Below, in pieces: positions 1 through 5,902 of a stretch of 7,115 nt of DNA. The stretch is taken from positions 1 to 7,115 of the forward strand of contig JBBKWJ010000089.1 in NCBI GenBank assembly GCA_037968895.1. The letters run 5' to 3'. The translations under genes were made by a program, and so were the position numbers. The stretch's first letter is position 1. Each line of letters starts with the position of its first letter. Under the pieces are notes generated by a model. It was not told the origin of the DNA. It ran no database searches and saw only the letters and a list, made by a program, of their open reading frames with translations. This DNA comes from JBBKWJ01 sp037968895 (lineage in GTDB: Bacteria; Actinomycetota; Acidimicrobiia; Acidimicrobiales; SZUA-35).

Positions 1-152
1 GTTGCGAGTCGCGCAGACTTCGCGAGCGCCTCCGGATGAATCTCTCCCGGTTCGTGCGACCGCCCCAGGAACGCTGCCAAGTCGTCGGCACTCGCCGCGA
101 GGTGGGTGAGGTGATTGGCGAGCGTCTCGTCGGCTGCTTGTGGCTCTGTCAT
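1..152 (-). CDS. Unidentified protein, N-terminal part only (runs off the left edge)
   Basis: I do not recognise this protein. The frame opens with an ATG at 152-150 and stays open to the window edge, giving about 50 residues that begin MTEPQAADETLANHL and continue through HLAASADDLAAFLGR. The visible part is rich in Ala, Asp, Glu and Leu, looks helical and soluble, and has no signal peptide or membrane segment. The start is well supported: AAAGGAG lies at 167-161, eight bases upstream of the ATG. The gene starts 36 bases after the stop of the glutamine amidotransferase on the same strand, so the two are probably co-transcribed. That would fit a protein working with, or regulated alongside, the amidotransferase, but this is inference. 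The C-terminal part outside the window is needed for any functional call. Confidence 0.6.
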   Translation of the reverse strand, partial: MTEPQAADETLANHLTHLAASADDLAAFLGRSHEPGEIHPEALAKSARLA

Positions 153-188
153 CGTCAGAACTCCTTTGGTTCTACTACCAGCATCGTG

Positions 189-896
189 TCAGACCCGACT
201 CGACCGAACAAAGTCAACGATCCAGTCACCAACTCGACTTCTGTCAAGCGGCCTGTCAAGTGTAGCCAATGCGGCCGAAACTGGAGCAGCGCCAATTCGC
301 TCAACCCGGCTCGAATATAACGATCGGGCCAGCTCGGCGCTGAACTCAGGATGGCCCTGAACGCAAAATACGTAATTACCCTTGGTGAAGCCAGCAATCG
401 GGCAGCCATCGGCGCTTGCGAAGAGGTCAGCTCCCTCCGGCAGGTCAAGGACTTGGTCCTGGTGGCTTGCCACAACGGTGAATGACCCAGCCGACTCGCC
501 TTCACCTTCGGTAATAGTGGCGAGCCGGTACTCGCGTGCTCCGATTTGCCATCCGACCTCGGCCTTTGCCACAGGAGCTCCGAGCATCGAGCCGATGAGC
601 TGGTGACCAAAGCAGATCCCGACAAGCGGCAACTTACGCTCGAGCAGAGTCGCTACGAATGCCTTGAGATCGGCTAGCCAATCGATGTCGTCGTAGACGC
701 TGTGTCTGGCACCTGGAATCAGCCATGCATCGCATTCGTGAACTGAAGCAGGAAGCTCGCCCCGGTGCGCGTTGAACGTAACAACCTCGACGTCAGCGCG
801 GGCAAGAAGCCTTGTATACAGCACGTCGTAATCCCCATCGACCAACACGTGAGGCTCGTCAAGATTGTCACACTGCAGCAAGCCGATCCGGAGCAT
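189..896 (-). CDS. Class I glutamine amidotransferase (stand-alone GATase1, GuaA-domain type)
   Basis: A 235-residue cytosolic protein that is essentially one class I glutamine amidotransferase domain. Such domains hydrolyse glutamine and pass ammonia to a partner or act on a gamma-glutamyl substrate. The nucleophile elbow GICFGHQ places the catalytic Cys at residue 95. The rest of the triad is in VQGHPEF, with His182 and Glu184. GDYDVLY near residues 21-27, PGARHSVYDD near 61-70 and SHQDQV near 144-149 are typical of small GMP-synthase-like family members, not of GuaA itself, which has a synthetase half. An in-frame GTG at 905 gives three more residues, but I chose ATG 896 because TACTGT (909-904) sits at the right distance to be a -10 box for a leaderless message and overlaps that GTG. 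The gene is divergent from the TetR operon and followed by the unidentified gene at 1-152. Its substrate is unknown. Confidence 0.88.
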   Translation of the reverse strand: MLRIGLLQCDNLDEPHVLVDGDYDVLYTRLLARADVEVVTFNAHRGELPASVHECDAWLIPGARHSVYDDIDWLADLKAFVATLLERKLPLVGICFGHQLIGSMLGAPVAKAEVGWQIGAREYRLATITEGEGESAGSFTVVASHQDQVLDLPEGADLFASADGCPIAGFTKGNYVFCVQGHPEFSAELARSLYSSRVERIGAAPVSAALATLDRPLDRSRVGDWIVDFVRSSRV

Positions 897-903
897 GGCG
901 AGC

Positions 904-909
904 ACAGTA
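904..909 (-). promoter_or_regulatory. Possible -10 box of the glutamine amidotransferase gene (leaderless)
   Basis: On the minus strand TACTGT fits the actinobacterial TANNNT pattern and ends seven bases before the ATG at 896. This would put the transcript start at or near the A of the start codon. No convincing -35 box is visible about 17 bases further upstream (the bases there read ACTGAT), and no Shine-Dalgarno site precedes the ATG. The call rests on spacing and on the same arrangement at other genes in the window. Confidence 0.4.
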
Positions 910-953
910 GCTCAACATCAGTCTCGATCAGTGAGGCTTAGTGATACCGACAT

Positions 954-970
954 AACAAATTGTTAGACAA
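954..970. promoter_or_regulatory. Two overlapping inverted repeats, candidate regulator operator
   Basis: AACAA-A-TTGTT (954-964) is an 11-base perfect inverted repeat. It shares its TTGTT arm with a second one, TTGT-TAG-ACAA (960-970). The block is flanked by a direct repeat of ACATAAC at 950-956 and 970-976, exactly 20 bases apart, or about two helical turns. It covers the predicted -35 box of the TetR gene at 964-969. Operators of TetR-family proteins are commonly palindromes in the divergent intergenic region, so this is a plausible autoregulatory site. The binding protein is inferred. Confidence 0.4.
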
Positions 971-992
971 CATAACTAGAACGTGAGATACT
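964..992 (+). promoter_or_regulatory. Predicted promoter of the TetR-SsuD operon (leaderless)
   Basis: A -35-like TAGACA (964-969; five of six match TTGACA) is followed after exactly 17 bases by GATACT (987-992). Six bases then lead to the ATG at 999, so transcription would start at or next to the start codon. There is no Shine-Dalgarno sequence. An alternative -10 box, TACTCT (989-994), fits TANNNT better but would start the message inside the ATG. Both elements overlap inverted repeats, which fits repression by a bound dimer. Confidence 0.5.
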
Positions 993-997
993 CTCAC
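983..997. promoter_or_regulatory. Perfect inverted repeat over the TetR -10 box, candidate operator
   Basis: GTGAGA-TAC-TCTCAC is a 15-base inverted repeat with perfect six-base arms and a three-base centre. It ends one base before the TetR start codon and contains the predicted -10 box. A dimeric repressor bound here would block RNA polymerase directly. TetR autoregulation is common and this is a natural candidate site, but it competes with the 954-970 repeats as the main operator. Confidence 0.5.
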
Positions 998-998
998 A

Positions 999-1583
999 AT
1001 GACCGAACGCACAAGTGATCTCAGCACCGCGCTCGTCGTCGACGCGGCGGTCGAACTTCTGGCCGAGAACGATCATCAGACCATCACGCTCACCCGCATC
1101 GCCAACGAGCTCGGGGTGTCTCAGCCCGCGCTCTACCGCCATGTCAATGGGGTCGACGACCTCTGGCGCGAACTTGGACTGCGGGGGCGGGCCGAACTTG
1201 CGATCGCACTATCCGAGTCGGCGATTGGCCGCTCAGGTGCATCTGCGGTCACAGCGATGGCTGCCGCCTGGCGCCATTTCAGCCATGAGCATCGCGGTCT
1301 CTATGCGGCAACCGATATCTACCCCTGCTCCGGCGACGACGAACTTGAGGCCGCGGTCGAGCGCGTTGTGGCCGTACTCGCCATGGGGTTGCGAGGCTTC
1401 GATCTCGACGAGACCGCAACCGTTGACGCCGCCCGAGCGCTTCGAAGCAGTCTTCACGGGTTTGTACATCTTGAGATGGGCGAGGGCCACCCCCACTCTC
1501 AGGACCTCGATGCGAGTTTCGACCGGATGATCCGGCTGTTATGTGCGGGCTTTGCTCGTCTTGAACCAATAGAAGGTATGTAA
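999..1583 (+). CDS. TetR-family transcriptional regulator
   Basis: A 194-residue DNA-binding protein of usual TetR length. The N-terminal helix-turn-helix is clear at about residues 28-50 (TITLTRIANELGVSQPALYRHVN, quoted as ITLTRIANELG then VSQPALYRHV). The C-terminal ligand-binding part contains ALRSSLHGFVHLE near 147-159 and DASFDRMIRLL near 171-181, the pattern of the WHG/TetR_C_33-type domain. The ATG has no Shine-Dalgarno site but sits six bases after a -10-like GATACT, so a leaderless mRNA is likely. Its stop overlaps the next start as TAATG, coupling it to the SsuD-like monooxygenase. It probably represses its own operon through the palindromes just upstream and may also affect the divergent amidotransferase gene. 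The ligand is unknown; a sulfonate, its aldehyde product or another substrate of the monooxygenase would be the first guess. Confidence 0.9.
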   Translation: MTERTSDLSTALVVDAAVELLAENDHQTITLTRIANELGVSQPALYRHVNGVDDLWRELGLRGRAELAIALSESAIGRSGASAVTAMAAAWRHFSHEHRGLYAATDIYPCSGDDELEAAVERVVAVLAMGLRGFDLDETATVDAARALRSSLHGFVHLEMGEGHPHSQDLDASFDRMIRLLCAGFARLEPIEGM

Positions 1584-2701
1584 TGGGAAAGCTTCGCGTG
1601 CATTGGTTTCTACCAACCGGCGGCGACAGTCGTGATGTGTTGCCAGATGCCGGTCGGCCAGGCCAACGCCCTCCCAGCCACGACTATCTCGCACAGGTTG
1701 CGACAGCAGCTGACAGCTACGGATTCGACGCGATGCTGACCCCTTGTGGCACCGGCTGCGAAGACGCATGGATCTCAACGGCATCGCTCATTCCGCTCAC
1801 GAAGCGCGTCAAGTTTCTTGTGGCCTTCCGTCCAGGCCAGCTCTCGCCAACACTTGCGGCGCAAATGGCGAGCACATACCAACGCATGTCCGGCGGGCGG
1901 ATGCTCGTCAACATCGTCACCGGTGCCGAGCCCCGCGAGCTCCACAGGTTTGGCGATTGGGAAGACAAGCCAACTCGATACGCACGAGTTGGCGAGTTCC
2001 TTGCCGTCATGCGTATGGCCTGGAGCGGTGAGCCCGGAAACTTCGACGGCGACTTCTACAAGATCGAAGGAGCAACGACGCGCGTCGTCCCCGATCCGGT
2101 TCCCGAGATCTATTTCGGCGGCGCCTCTGACGACGCAAAGCGCATCGCGGCAGAGCACGCCGACGTCTACCTCTGCTGGGGCGAGCCGCCAGCAGACGCC
2201 GAGCAACAGCTTCGCGACGTCGAAGCCCGAGCAGCAAAGCTGGGACGCGAGCTCCGCTACGGCATTCGGTTCCACGTCATCGCCCGACCGACGAGCGAGG
2301 CCGCCTGGGCCGCAGCCGATGCGCTGCTAGCCGGCATCTCCGACGAGGCCATTGCCGAGGCACGCAAAGACTTCGAAACGACGATGTCAGAAGGTCAGCG
2401 TCGAATGGCTTCGCTCCACGGTTCCGATCCAGGACGACTCGTGATTCACCCCAACGTCTGGGCGGGGATCGGGCTTGTTCGCGGCGGCGCAGGGACGGCG
2501 CTTGTCGGTTCTTACCACGAGATTTGCGACCGGATCGAGGAATACCAGCAGCACGGCTTCGACGAGTTCATCCTCTCCGGCTACCCACACCTCGAAGAGG
2601 CGCACTGGGTCGGCGAGGGCGTGCTGCCTGAGCTCCGCAAGCGAGGCCTGCTTGAAGACGACGCCAGGGCCGACAGTGGGCCAGTGTTCTCGTTCCGCTA
2701 A
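1583..2701 (+). CDS. ssuD: FMNH2-dependent alkanesulfonate monooxygenase (SsuD/MsuD-like, LLM class)
   Basis: A 372-residue luciferase-like TIM-barrel monooxygenase resembling E. coli SsuD (about 380 residues) along its whole length. Family enzymes use FMNH2 and O2 to split the C-S bond of alkanesulfonates into an aldehyde and sulfite, a sulfur-scavenging reaction in the cytosol. HWFLPTGGD opens the first strand. GCEDAW places Cys59 where SsuD has Cys54; IRFHVI gives Arg229 and His231 (Arg226/His228); GLVRGGAGTALVG gives Arg300 (Arg297); SGYPHLEEA gives Tyr334 (Tyr331). FGGASD, near 178-183, and WGEPP, near 199-203, are also conserved. The His of PTHGD in the E. coli enzyme is Gly13 here. AGAAGG (1571-1576) is a good ribosome site six bases before the ATG, and TAATG overlaps the TetR stop. 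No flavin reductase or transporter is nearby. The exact sulfonate is not predictable; methanesulfonate-type MsuD is an alternative. Confidence 0.9.
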   Translation: MGKLRVHWFLPTGGDSRDVLPDAGRPGQRPPSHDYLAQVATAADSYGFDAMLTPCGTGCEDAWISTASLIPLTKRVKFLVAFRPGQLSPTLAAQMASTYQRMSGGRMLVNIVTGAEPRELHRFGDWEDKPTRYARVGEFLAVMRMAWSGEPGNFDGDFYKIEGATTRVVPDPVPEIYFGGASDDAKRIAAEHADVYLCWGEPPADAEQQLRDVEARAAKLGRELRYGIRFHVIARPTSEAAWAAADALLAGISDEAIAEARKDFETTMSEGQRRMASLHGSDPGRLVIHPNVWAGIGLVRGGAGTALVGSYHEICDRIEEYQQHGFDEFILSGYPHLEEAHWVGEGVLPELRKRGLLEDDARADSGPVFSFR

Positions 2702-2704
2702 CCG

Positions 2705-4189
2705 TCAGCGCAACCGACCAGTCATCACTGCTGCGGCCGCGGCCGCAGCATCTTTCCTAGTACCCCCGGTTGGAATAGGTGTCGCCTGTGGCCACGGTTC
2801 ATGCTGAGCTTGCAGGGCGCCGAGGATCTTTGGGTGTGCATCACTCGGATCAGTGCCTTTTCTGAGTCGCTCCATGATCCGCTGCTCGGCCACATCTGGG
2901 TCGAGCACACATTGCAGTTCAAAGAGGTCGGCGCCACCGTTCGTCGCACAAGCGCGAGCGGCCTCGCGATGATGCGTTGCGTTGAAGGAAGCATCGACGA
3001 TCACCGACTCGCCCCGCGCCAGCAAGTCGGCGGCCCGACGGAGTAGCTCCGTGTAGACGGAGTCGGTGATTTCTTCCGAATAGATGCCCTCCCCTGGCTC
3101 GACAAAGGAATGGTCAGCGCTTCCTCGACCGGTTAGCTCTTTACGCAAACCGTCGCTTCCGATCGTCACCCATCCCAAGTCATTCGAGAGCGAGCGAGCG
3201 AGACTTGTCTTGCCCGTGCCGGGCGATCCGCCGATGACCACCAGCCGGCGCTTCGCCCGCTCAAGATGACGCAACGAAAGCTCGAGGTAACTTCTGGCCC
3301 GAACTGCCGCCTCTGCGTCACCCTGCTGGAAGCGGATGGCCTCAACCTTTGACCGCACGTGGGCCCGGTACGCCACATAGTGCTCGGCGAGAGAATCGGG
3401 GTGATGCTCATTGGTGAACTCGCAGTAGTACTTCCACAGCAACTGCGCCATGGCGGGGCCCGATAGTCGGTCGACGTCCATCACCATGAAGCCGATGTCC
3501 GTCAGCACGTCGGAGATCCTTAGCCGAGTCGCAAAGGCCAGGCAGTCGATAATTTCGGGGCCTTGTTCGAGGCAGAACGTGTCTTCCGCCGTCAGGTCGC
3601 CGTGGCCATCTCGAACGAATCCATTTGCGAGCCGGCTCGCAAACAGTTCCTCGCTGAAGTCAAGGTAGCGAAGCGCCAAGTAACTAACCCGCTCGAAAAC
3701 GTCGCGGTCGAAGACCGTTCCAACCAACGGACGCATATCGGCGATGCTGTCTGTCCAATTTCCACGAACCGCGTCGCGTCCGGCGATATCGACGGCATCG
3801 AGTAATGGCGGCTGCGCCTCGTGAAAGGCACCGATTCTCTTGGCCACGGCCCGTAGGCAGTCCTCGACATTACCGGCGGCATCTGGACCGGCTTGGAGAA
3901 GCGTGGCGAGGCGCCGGTCATCGGGAAGGCGCCGCATCACAAGCATGCGATCGACAACATCCCCACTCTCAATAACGTCAGCTGTCCCAAGGTAGACATC
4001 AGGGGCCATCCGGCGATTCAACCTGAGCTCGTCGTCCACCGCCTGAAGTCGCAGCTCCGTAGTTCCAAAATCGAGAAACGAGGTCGTGATCGGCTTGAGC
4101 AGTTTGTAGGCGCGGTCACCAGTGAAGAACACCGTCGACACGTGGGTCTCAGCCACTGCGGGAGAGTTTCCGAAGGGCTTCGTTGCCAT
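2705..4189 (-). CDS. Aminoglycoside-phosphotransferase-like protein fused to a C-terminal AAA/P-loop kinase domain
   Basis: A 494-residue two-domain cytosolic protein. Residues 1 to about 290 resemble the COG2187 APH/choline-kinase-like family: AETHVSTVFFTGDRAYKLLKP near 12-33 (read as ETHVSTVFFTG and DRAYKLLKP), ELRLNRRMAPDVYLG, a catalytic-loop candidate GHGDL (His196, Asp198) and IIDCLAF (Asp215). Residues from about 313 onward are an AAA_33-type kinase with the P-loop GGSPGTGKT (320-328), VIVDASF (396-402) and an Arg-rich lid near 437-444. Many relatives have an Asn after HGDL and DCIEF; here these read HGDLTAED and DCLAF, so phosphotransfer by the first domain is uncertain. ATG 4189 starts at the family N-terminus; an upstream in-frame start adds 48 Arg-rich residues unlike the family. 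The C-terminus has seven alanines encoded by a palindrome. The substrate is unknown and this should not be called a resistance gene. Confidence 0.88.
   Translation of the reverse strand: MATKPFGNSPAVAETHVSTVFFTGDRAYKLLKPITTSFLDFGTTELRLQAVDDELRLNRRMAPDVYLGTADVIESGDVVDRMLVMRRLPDDRRLATLLQAGPDAAGNVEDCLRAVAKRIGAFHEAQPPLLDAVDIAGRDAVRGNWTDSIADMRPLVGTVFDRDVFERVSYLALRYLDFSEELFASRLANGFVRDGHGDLTAEDTFCLEQGPEIIDCLAFATRLRISDVLTDIGFMVMDVDRLSGPAMAQLLWKYYCEFTNEHHPDSLAEHYVAYRAHVRSKVEAIRFQQGDAEAAVRARSYLELSLRHLERAKRRLVVIGGSPGTGKTSLARSLSNDLGWVTIGSDGLRKELTGRGSADHSFVEPGEGIYSEEITDSVYTELLRRAADLLARGESVIVDASFNATHHREAARACATNGGADLFELQCVLDPDVAEQRIMERLRKGTDPSDAHPKILGALQAQHEPWPQATPIPTGGTRKDAAAAAAAVMTGRLR
2729..2758 (+). terminator. 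Candidate intrinsic terminator of the TetR-SsuD operon
   Basis: Bases 2729-2750 form a perfect 22-base palindrome starting TGCTGCGGCC. On the plus-strand RNA it can fold as a nine-pair GC-rich stem with a CGCG loop, followed by the pyrimidine-rich TCTTTCCT. It begins 27 bases after the monooxygenase stop, where a terminator is expected, because the convergent genes are only three bases apart. It lies inside the 3' end of the opposing kinase gene, where it encodes an alanine run. On the minus strand no T-run follows. The U-tract is imperfect, so efficiency is uncertain. Confidence 0.45.
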
Positions 4190-4195
4190 TGTGTG

Positions 4196-4224
4196 AGCAT
4201 TGCAGCCAAGACGAAGGAGGTCCA
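4196..4224 (-). promoter_or_regulatory. Weak candidate promoter of the kinase fusion gene (leaderless)
   Basis: On the minus strand TGGACC (4224-4219, four of six match TTGACA) is followed after 17 bases by AATGCT (4201-4196) and, six bases later, by the ATG at 4189. No Shine-Dalgarno site precedes this ATG. The -10 matches TANNNT poorly at its first base, so the call leans on spacing that matches the TetR and dioxygenase promoters. Read-through from pcm is the alternative. Confidence 0.3.
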
Positions 4225-4242
4225 GAGGCGAAGGACACCGAC

Positions 4243-4367
4243 CTACGGCACGTACTGCTCCTCGATCACGGTGACGACACCTTGATCGATTGAGAGGCCG
4301 GCTTCGCTGGCGGCATCGACGTAGCCAAACCAAAGTCCATCACCGATCGTGTCAGCCGTGTCGTCAT
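4243..4367 (-). pseudogene. Possible remnant of a small secreted-type or hypothetical gene after pcm
   Basis: The stretch between pcm and the kinase gene holds an open frame with protein-like composition but no start codon. It is open from 4389 to a TAG at 4245-4243 and reads ...DTIGDGLWFGYVDAASEAG then LSIDQGVVTVIEEQYVP. The beginning (DG-WFGYV) and end (GVVT-IEEQYVP) remind me of the start and end of longer actinobacterial hypothetical proteins, so an internal deletion is possible; this is from memory and unverified. In another frame an ATG (4367-4365) overlaps the pcm stop as ATGA and encodes 33 residues beginning MTTRLTRSVMDFGLATS, ending at 4266. One frameshift between the two frames would restore a start for the first. 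Third-position GC does not decide between them. A non-coding spacer is the alternative. Confidence 0.3.
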
Positions 4368-5020
4368 GTCCGAATCCAGCCCTGTTCCCCTATCAGCGGC
4401 ACGAATCGCACCGATTCGAGCTCGTCTTCCTCGAATTCCTCGCCGTGCCTGGTCACTCGAATAAGTTCTTGTCCGTTTCGCGCAACACCGACCGGCATCA
4501 CCAGCCGGCCCCCGTCGGCTAGTTGGGCACGCAGCGCCTCGGGGACCCTCGGCCCTCCCGCCGTGACAATAATCGCGTCGTATGGTCCGGAGTCGGGCCA
4601 ACCCAAGGTGCCATCTCCTTCAACCACATTGACGTTTGTGATGCCCTCGGACGTGAGGTGCCGACGGGCTAACGCAACGAGTTCGGAATGCCGCTCAATC
4701 GTCCACACCTCCGCTGCAAGGCAACCGATGACTGCAGCTCCGTATCCCGAGCCAGCGCCGACTTCAAGCACGCGATCTGTCGGCTCAATCGCTGCGGCTT
4801 CGGCCATCAACGCGACGATGTACGGCTGGCTGATGGTTTGGCCAACGTCTATCGGCAGAGGGCGGTCGCGGTATGCCAAGTCCTGACTTTCCGGCGCCAC
4901 GAACTCTTCCCGCCGAACCGAGCGCATGGCAGCAAGGACACGAGCATCGGTGATCCCTCTGGCCGCGATCGAGTCGCGCACCATGTCGTGCCGCTGCTTT
5001 TCGAACGCTTCGGAAGTCAT
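4364..5020 (-). CDS. pcm: Protein-L-isoaspartate(D-aspartate) O-methyltransferase
   Basis: A 218-residue SAM-dependent methyltransferase of normal Pcm length. It methylates the free carboxyl of L-isoaspartyl residues formed by protein ageing, starting their repair to normal aspartate, in the cytosol. The N-terminal segment has the family pattern: RGITDARVLAAM (21-32), REEFVAP, AYRDRPLPI and GQTISQPYIVALM (60-72). SAM-binding motif I is VLEVGAGSGYG (84-94), followed by the acidic residue of TIER (Glu109), then EGDGTLGW (134-141) and YDAIIVTAG (147-155). PVGVARNGQELIRVTR (176-191) and VRFVPLIG (204-211) complete the fold. ATG 5020 is preceded by AAAGGAG (5031-5025) with a four-base gap. The gene lies 63 bases downstream of the dioxygenase gene and is likely co-transcribed with it. 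Its TGA overlaps the ATG of a 33-codon frame. Confidence 0.95.
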   Translation of the reverse strand: MTSEAFEKQRHDMVRDSIAARGITDARVLAAMRSVRREEFVAPESQDLAYRDRPLPIDVGQTISQPYIVALMAEAAAIEPTDRVLEVGAGSGYGAAVIGCLAAEVWTIERHSELVALARRHLTSEGITNVNVVEGDGTLGWPDSGPYDAIIVTAGGPRVPEALRAQLADGGRLVMPVGVARNGQELIRVTRHGEEFEEDELESVRFVPLIGEQGWIRT

Positions 5021-5083
5021 GTGACTCCTTTCGGCTACCTGGGCGCAATTTACCCGAAGTTCTCCGTCGCCGCTGGCAGCTTC

Positions 5084-5896
5084 TCAGATTGGTTCGGCGT
5101 CCCACACCTGGACTTGGGGCTCGTCGCCGTAGAGAAGTTCGGCGGGGCTAACTTTGTTGATGTTGCCAGTAAGGCCCCGGAACATGCCGAGCCCGCACAG
5201 CTGTCGTAGCTGAGGACTAAAGGTCGACATGGTCTCAGGCGGAATGCCAAGTTGCTGGTTCTCCTGCTGACGGATGTACCCGGCGCAGTAGTTCATCGCC
5301 ACTCCGACCCTGATGTCGTCGGAGGTGTTTGCTCCTCCCCCATGCCAGGTACTTCCGTGCCATACCAAGACGCTGCCCTTCGGCATCTCCGCCGCAATGG
5401 AGTCGTACTTGGCGTCAGTCGCGAAGTAATCGGGTCCGTGGTCCCAGAGGTGAGACCCAGGGACCACTCTTGTCGCCCCGTTTGCTTCGGTGAAGTCAGT
5501 TAGCGCCCACATCGAGTTGGCAACCGTCGCCACATGTGGTTTAGCGATCGGCATGATCTGGTCATCGGCGTGGATGACTTGTGCCGATTCGCCGGGAGCC
5601 AGCGAGATCGAGGCCAGGGAGGACACGAGGCATTCGGGACCGAGCATCGACTCAATCAGCGTGAGCACCTCGGGCTGCACCGGCACTTGCTGCCAGATTT
5701 CGTCGAGCGCCAGCAGGTTGTAGGTCCTGGTGGTGTGGCTACCTTCGAAGCGGTTGTTGCTCGGCGCACTGCTGAGGCGACCTTCTACATCGCGAACAGC
5801 CGCCAGCAACGCGTCAACGAACTCGTCATCGATTAGGCGTTCGACAATCGTGTAGCCGTCAGTTTTCAGCTGCGACAGGTGCGGGCCAAGATCCAT
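5084..5896 (-). CDS. Phytanoyl-CoA dioxygenase (PhyH) family Fe(II)/2-oxoglutarate oxygenase
   Basis: A 270-residue cytosolic protein of the PhyH family, non-heme iron enzymes that usually couple 2-oxoglutarate decarboxylation to hydroxylation of a small molecule. The iron-binding facial triad is visible: His109 and Asp111 in QVIHADDQ, and His185 in STWHGGGAN. Arg196 in DDIRVGV is the likely 2-oxoglutarate carboxylate anchor. The family's GATRVVPGSHLW block is at 140-151, and the N-terminal QLKTDGYTIVERLIDDEFVD (9-28) is typical. ATG 5896 begins just before this block and has no Shine-Dalgarno site, but TTGACT, 17 bases, GACACT and six bases precede it, so the message is probably leaderless with its own promoter. 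It follows adenosine deaminase by 49 bases and precedes pcm by 63. The substrate cannot be read from the sequence; the family ranges from phytanoyl-CoA to ectoine and natural-product hydroxylases. Confidence 0.88.
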   Translation of the reverse strand: MDLGPHLSQLKTDGYTIVERLIDDEFVDALLAAVRDVEGRLSSAPSNNRFEGSHTTRTYNLLALDEIWQQVPVQPEVLTLIESMLGPECLVSSLASISLAPGESAQVIHADDQIMPIAKPHVATVANSMWALTDFTEANGATRVVPGSHLWDHGPDYFATDAKYDSIAAEMPKGSVLVWHGSTWHGGGANTSDDIRVGVAMNYCAGYIRQQENQQLGIPPETMSTFSPQLRQLCGLGMFRGLTGNINKVSPAELLYGDEPQVQVWDAEPI

Positions 5897-5902
5897 TGCG
5901 CC

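Noticed and set aside
897..905. GTG 905 as the start of the glutamine amidotransferase
   Set aside because: It adds only three residues, has no ribosome site, and lies within the -10-like TACTGT that fits ATG 896.
2705..4189. Antibiotic resistance gene, from the APH-like domain
   Set aside because: COG2187-type fusions are housekeeping proteins of unknown substrate, and the catalytic blocks differ from true aminoglycoside phosphotransferases.
4214..4220. Plus-strand AAGGAGG resembling a strong ribosome site
   Set aside because: No ATG, GTG or TTG lies at a usable distance downstream, and no coding-like plus-strand frame follows.
3893..4285. 130-codon plus-strand open frame opposite the kinase gene
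   Set aside because: It is antisense to a well-supported gene and has no recognisable motif or ribosome site.
4190..4333. In-frame N-terminal extension of the kinase fusion with 48 extra residues
   Set aside because: The extension is Arg-rich and low in sequence character typical of proteins (MVWLRRCRQRSRPLN...), while the family-like N-terminus begins at ATG 4189, which also has a -10-like box at leaderless distance.
4266..4601. Long minus-strand frame overlapping the 3' half of pcm
   Set aside because: Its upstream part is an Arg-rich shadow of pcm. Only its last 33 codons, starting at 4367, lie outside pcm and are considered separately.
5050..5083. GAAG...CTTC pairing after the PhyH stop as a terminator
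   Set aside because: Only four-base arms and no T-run; it also would separate PhyH from pcm, which has an internal-gene type ribosome site.
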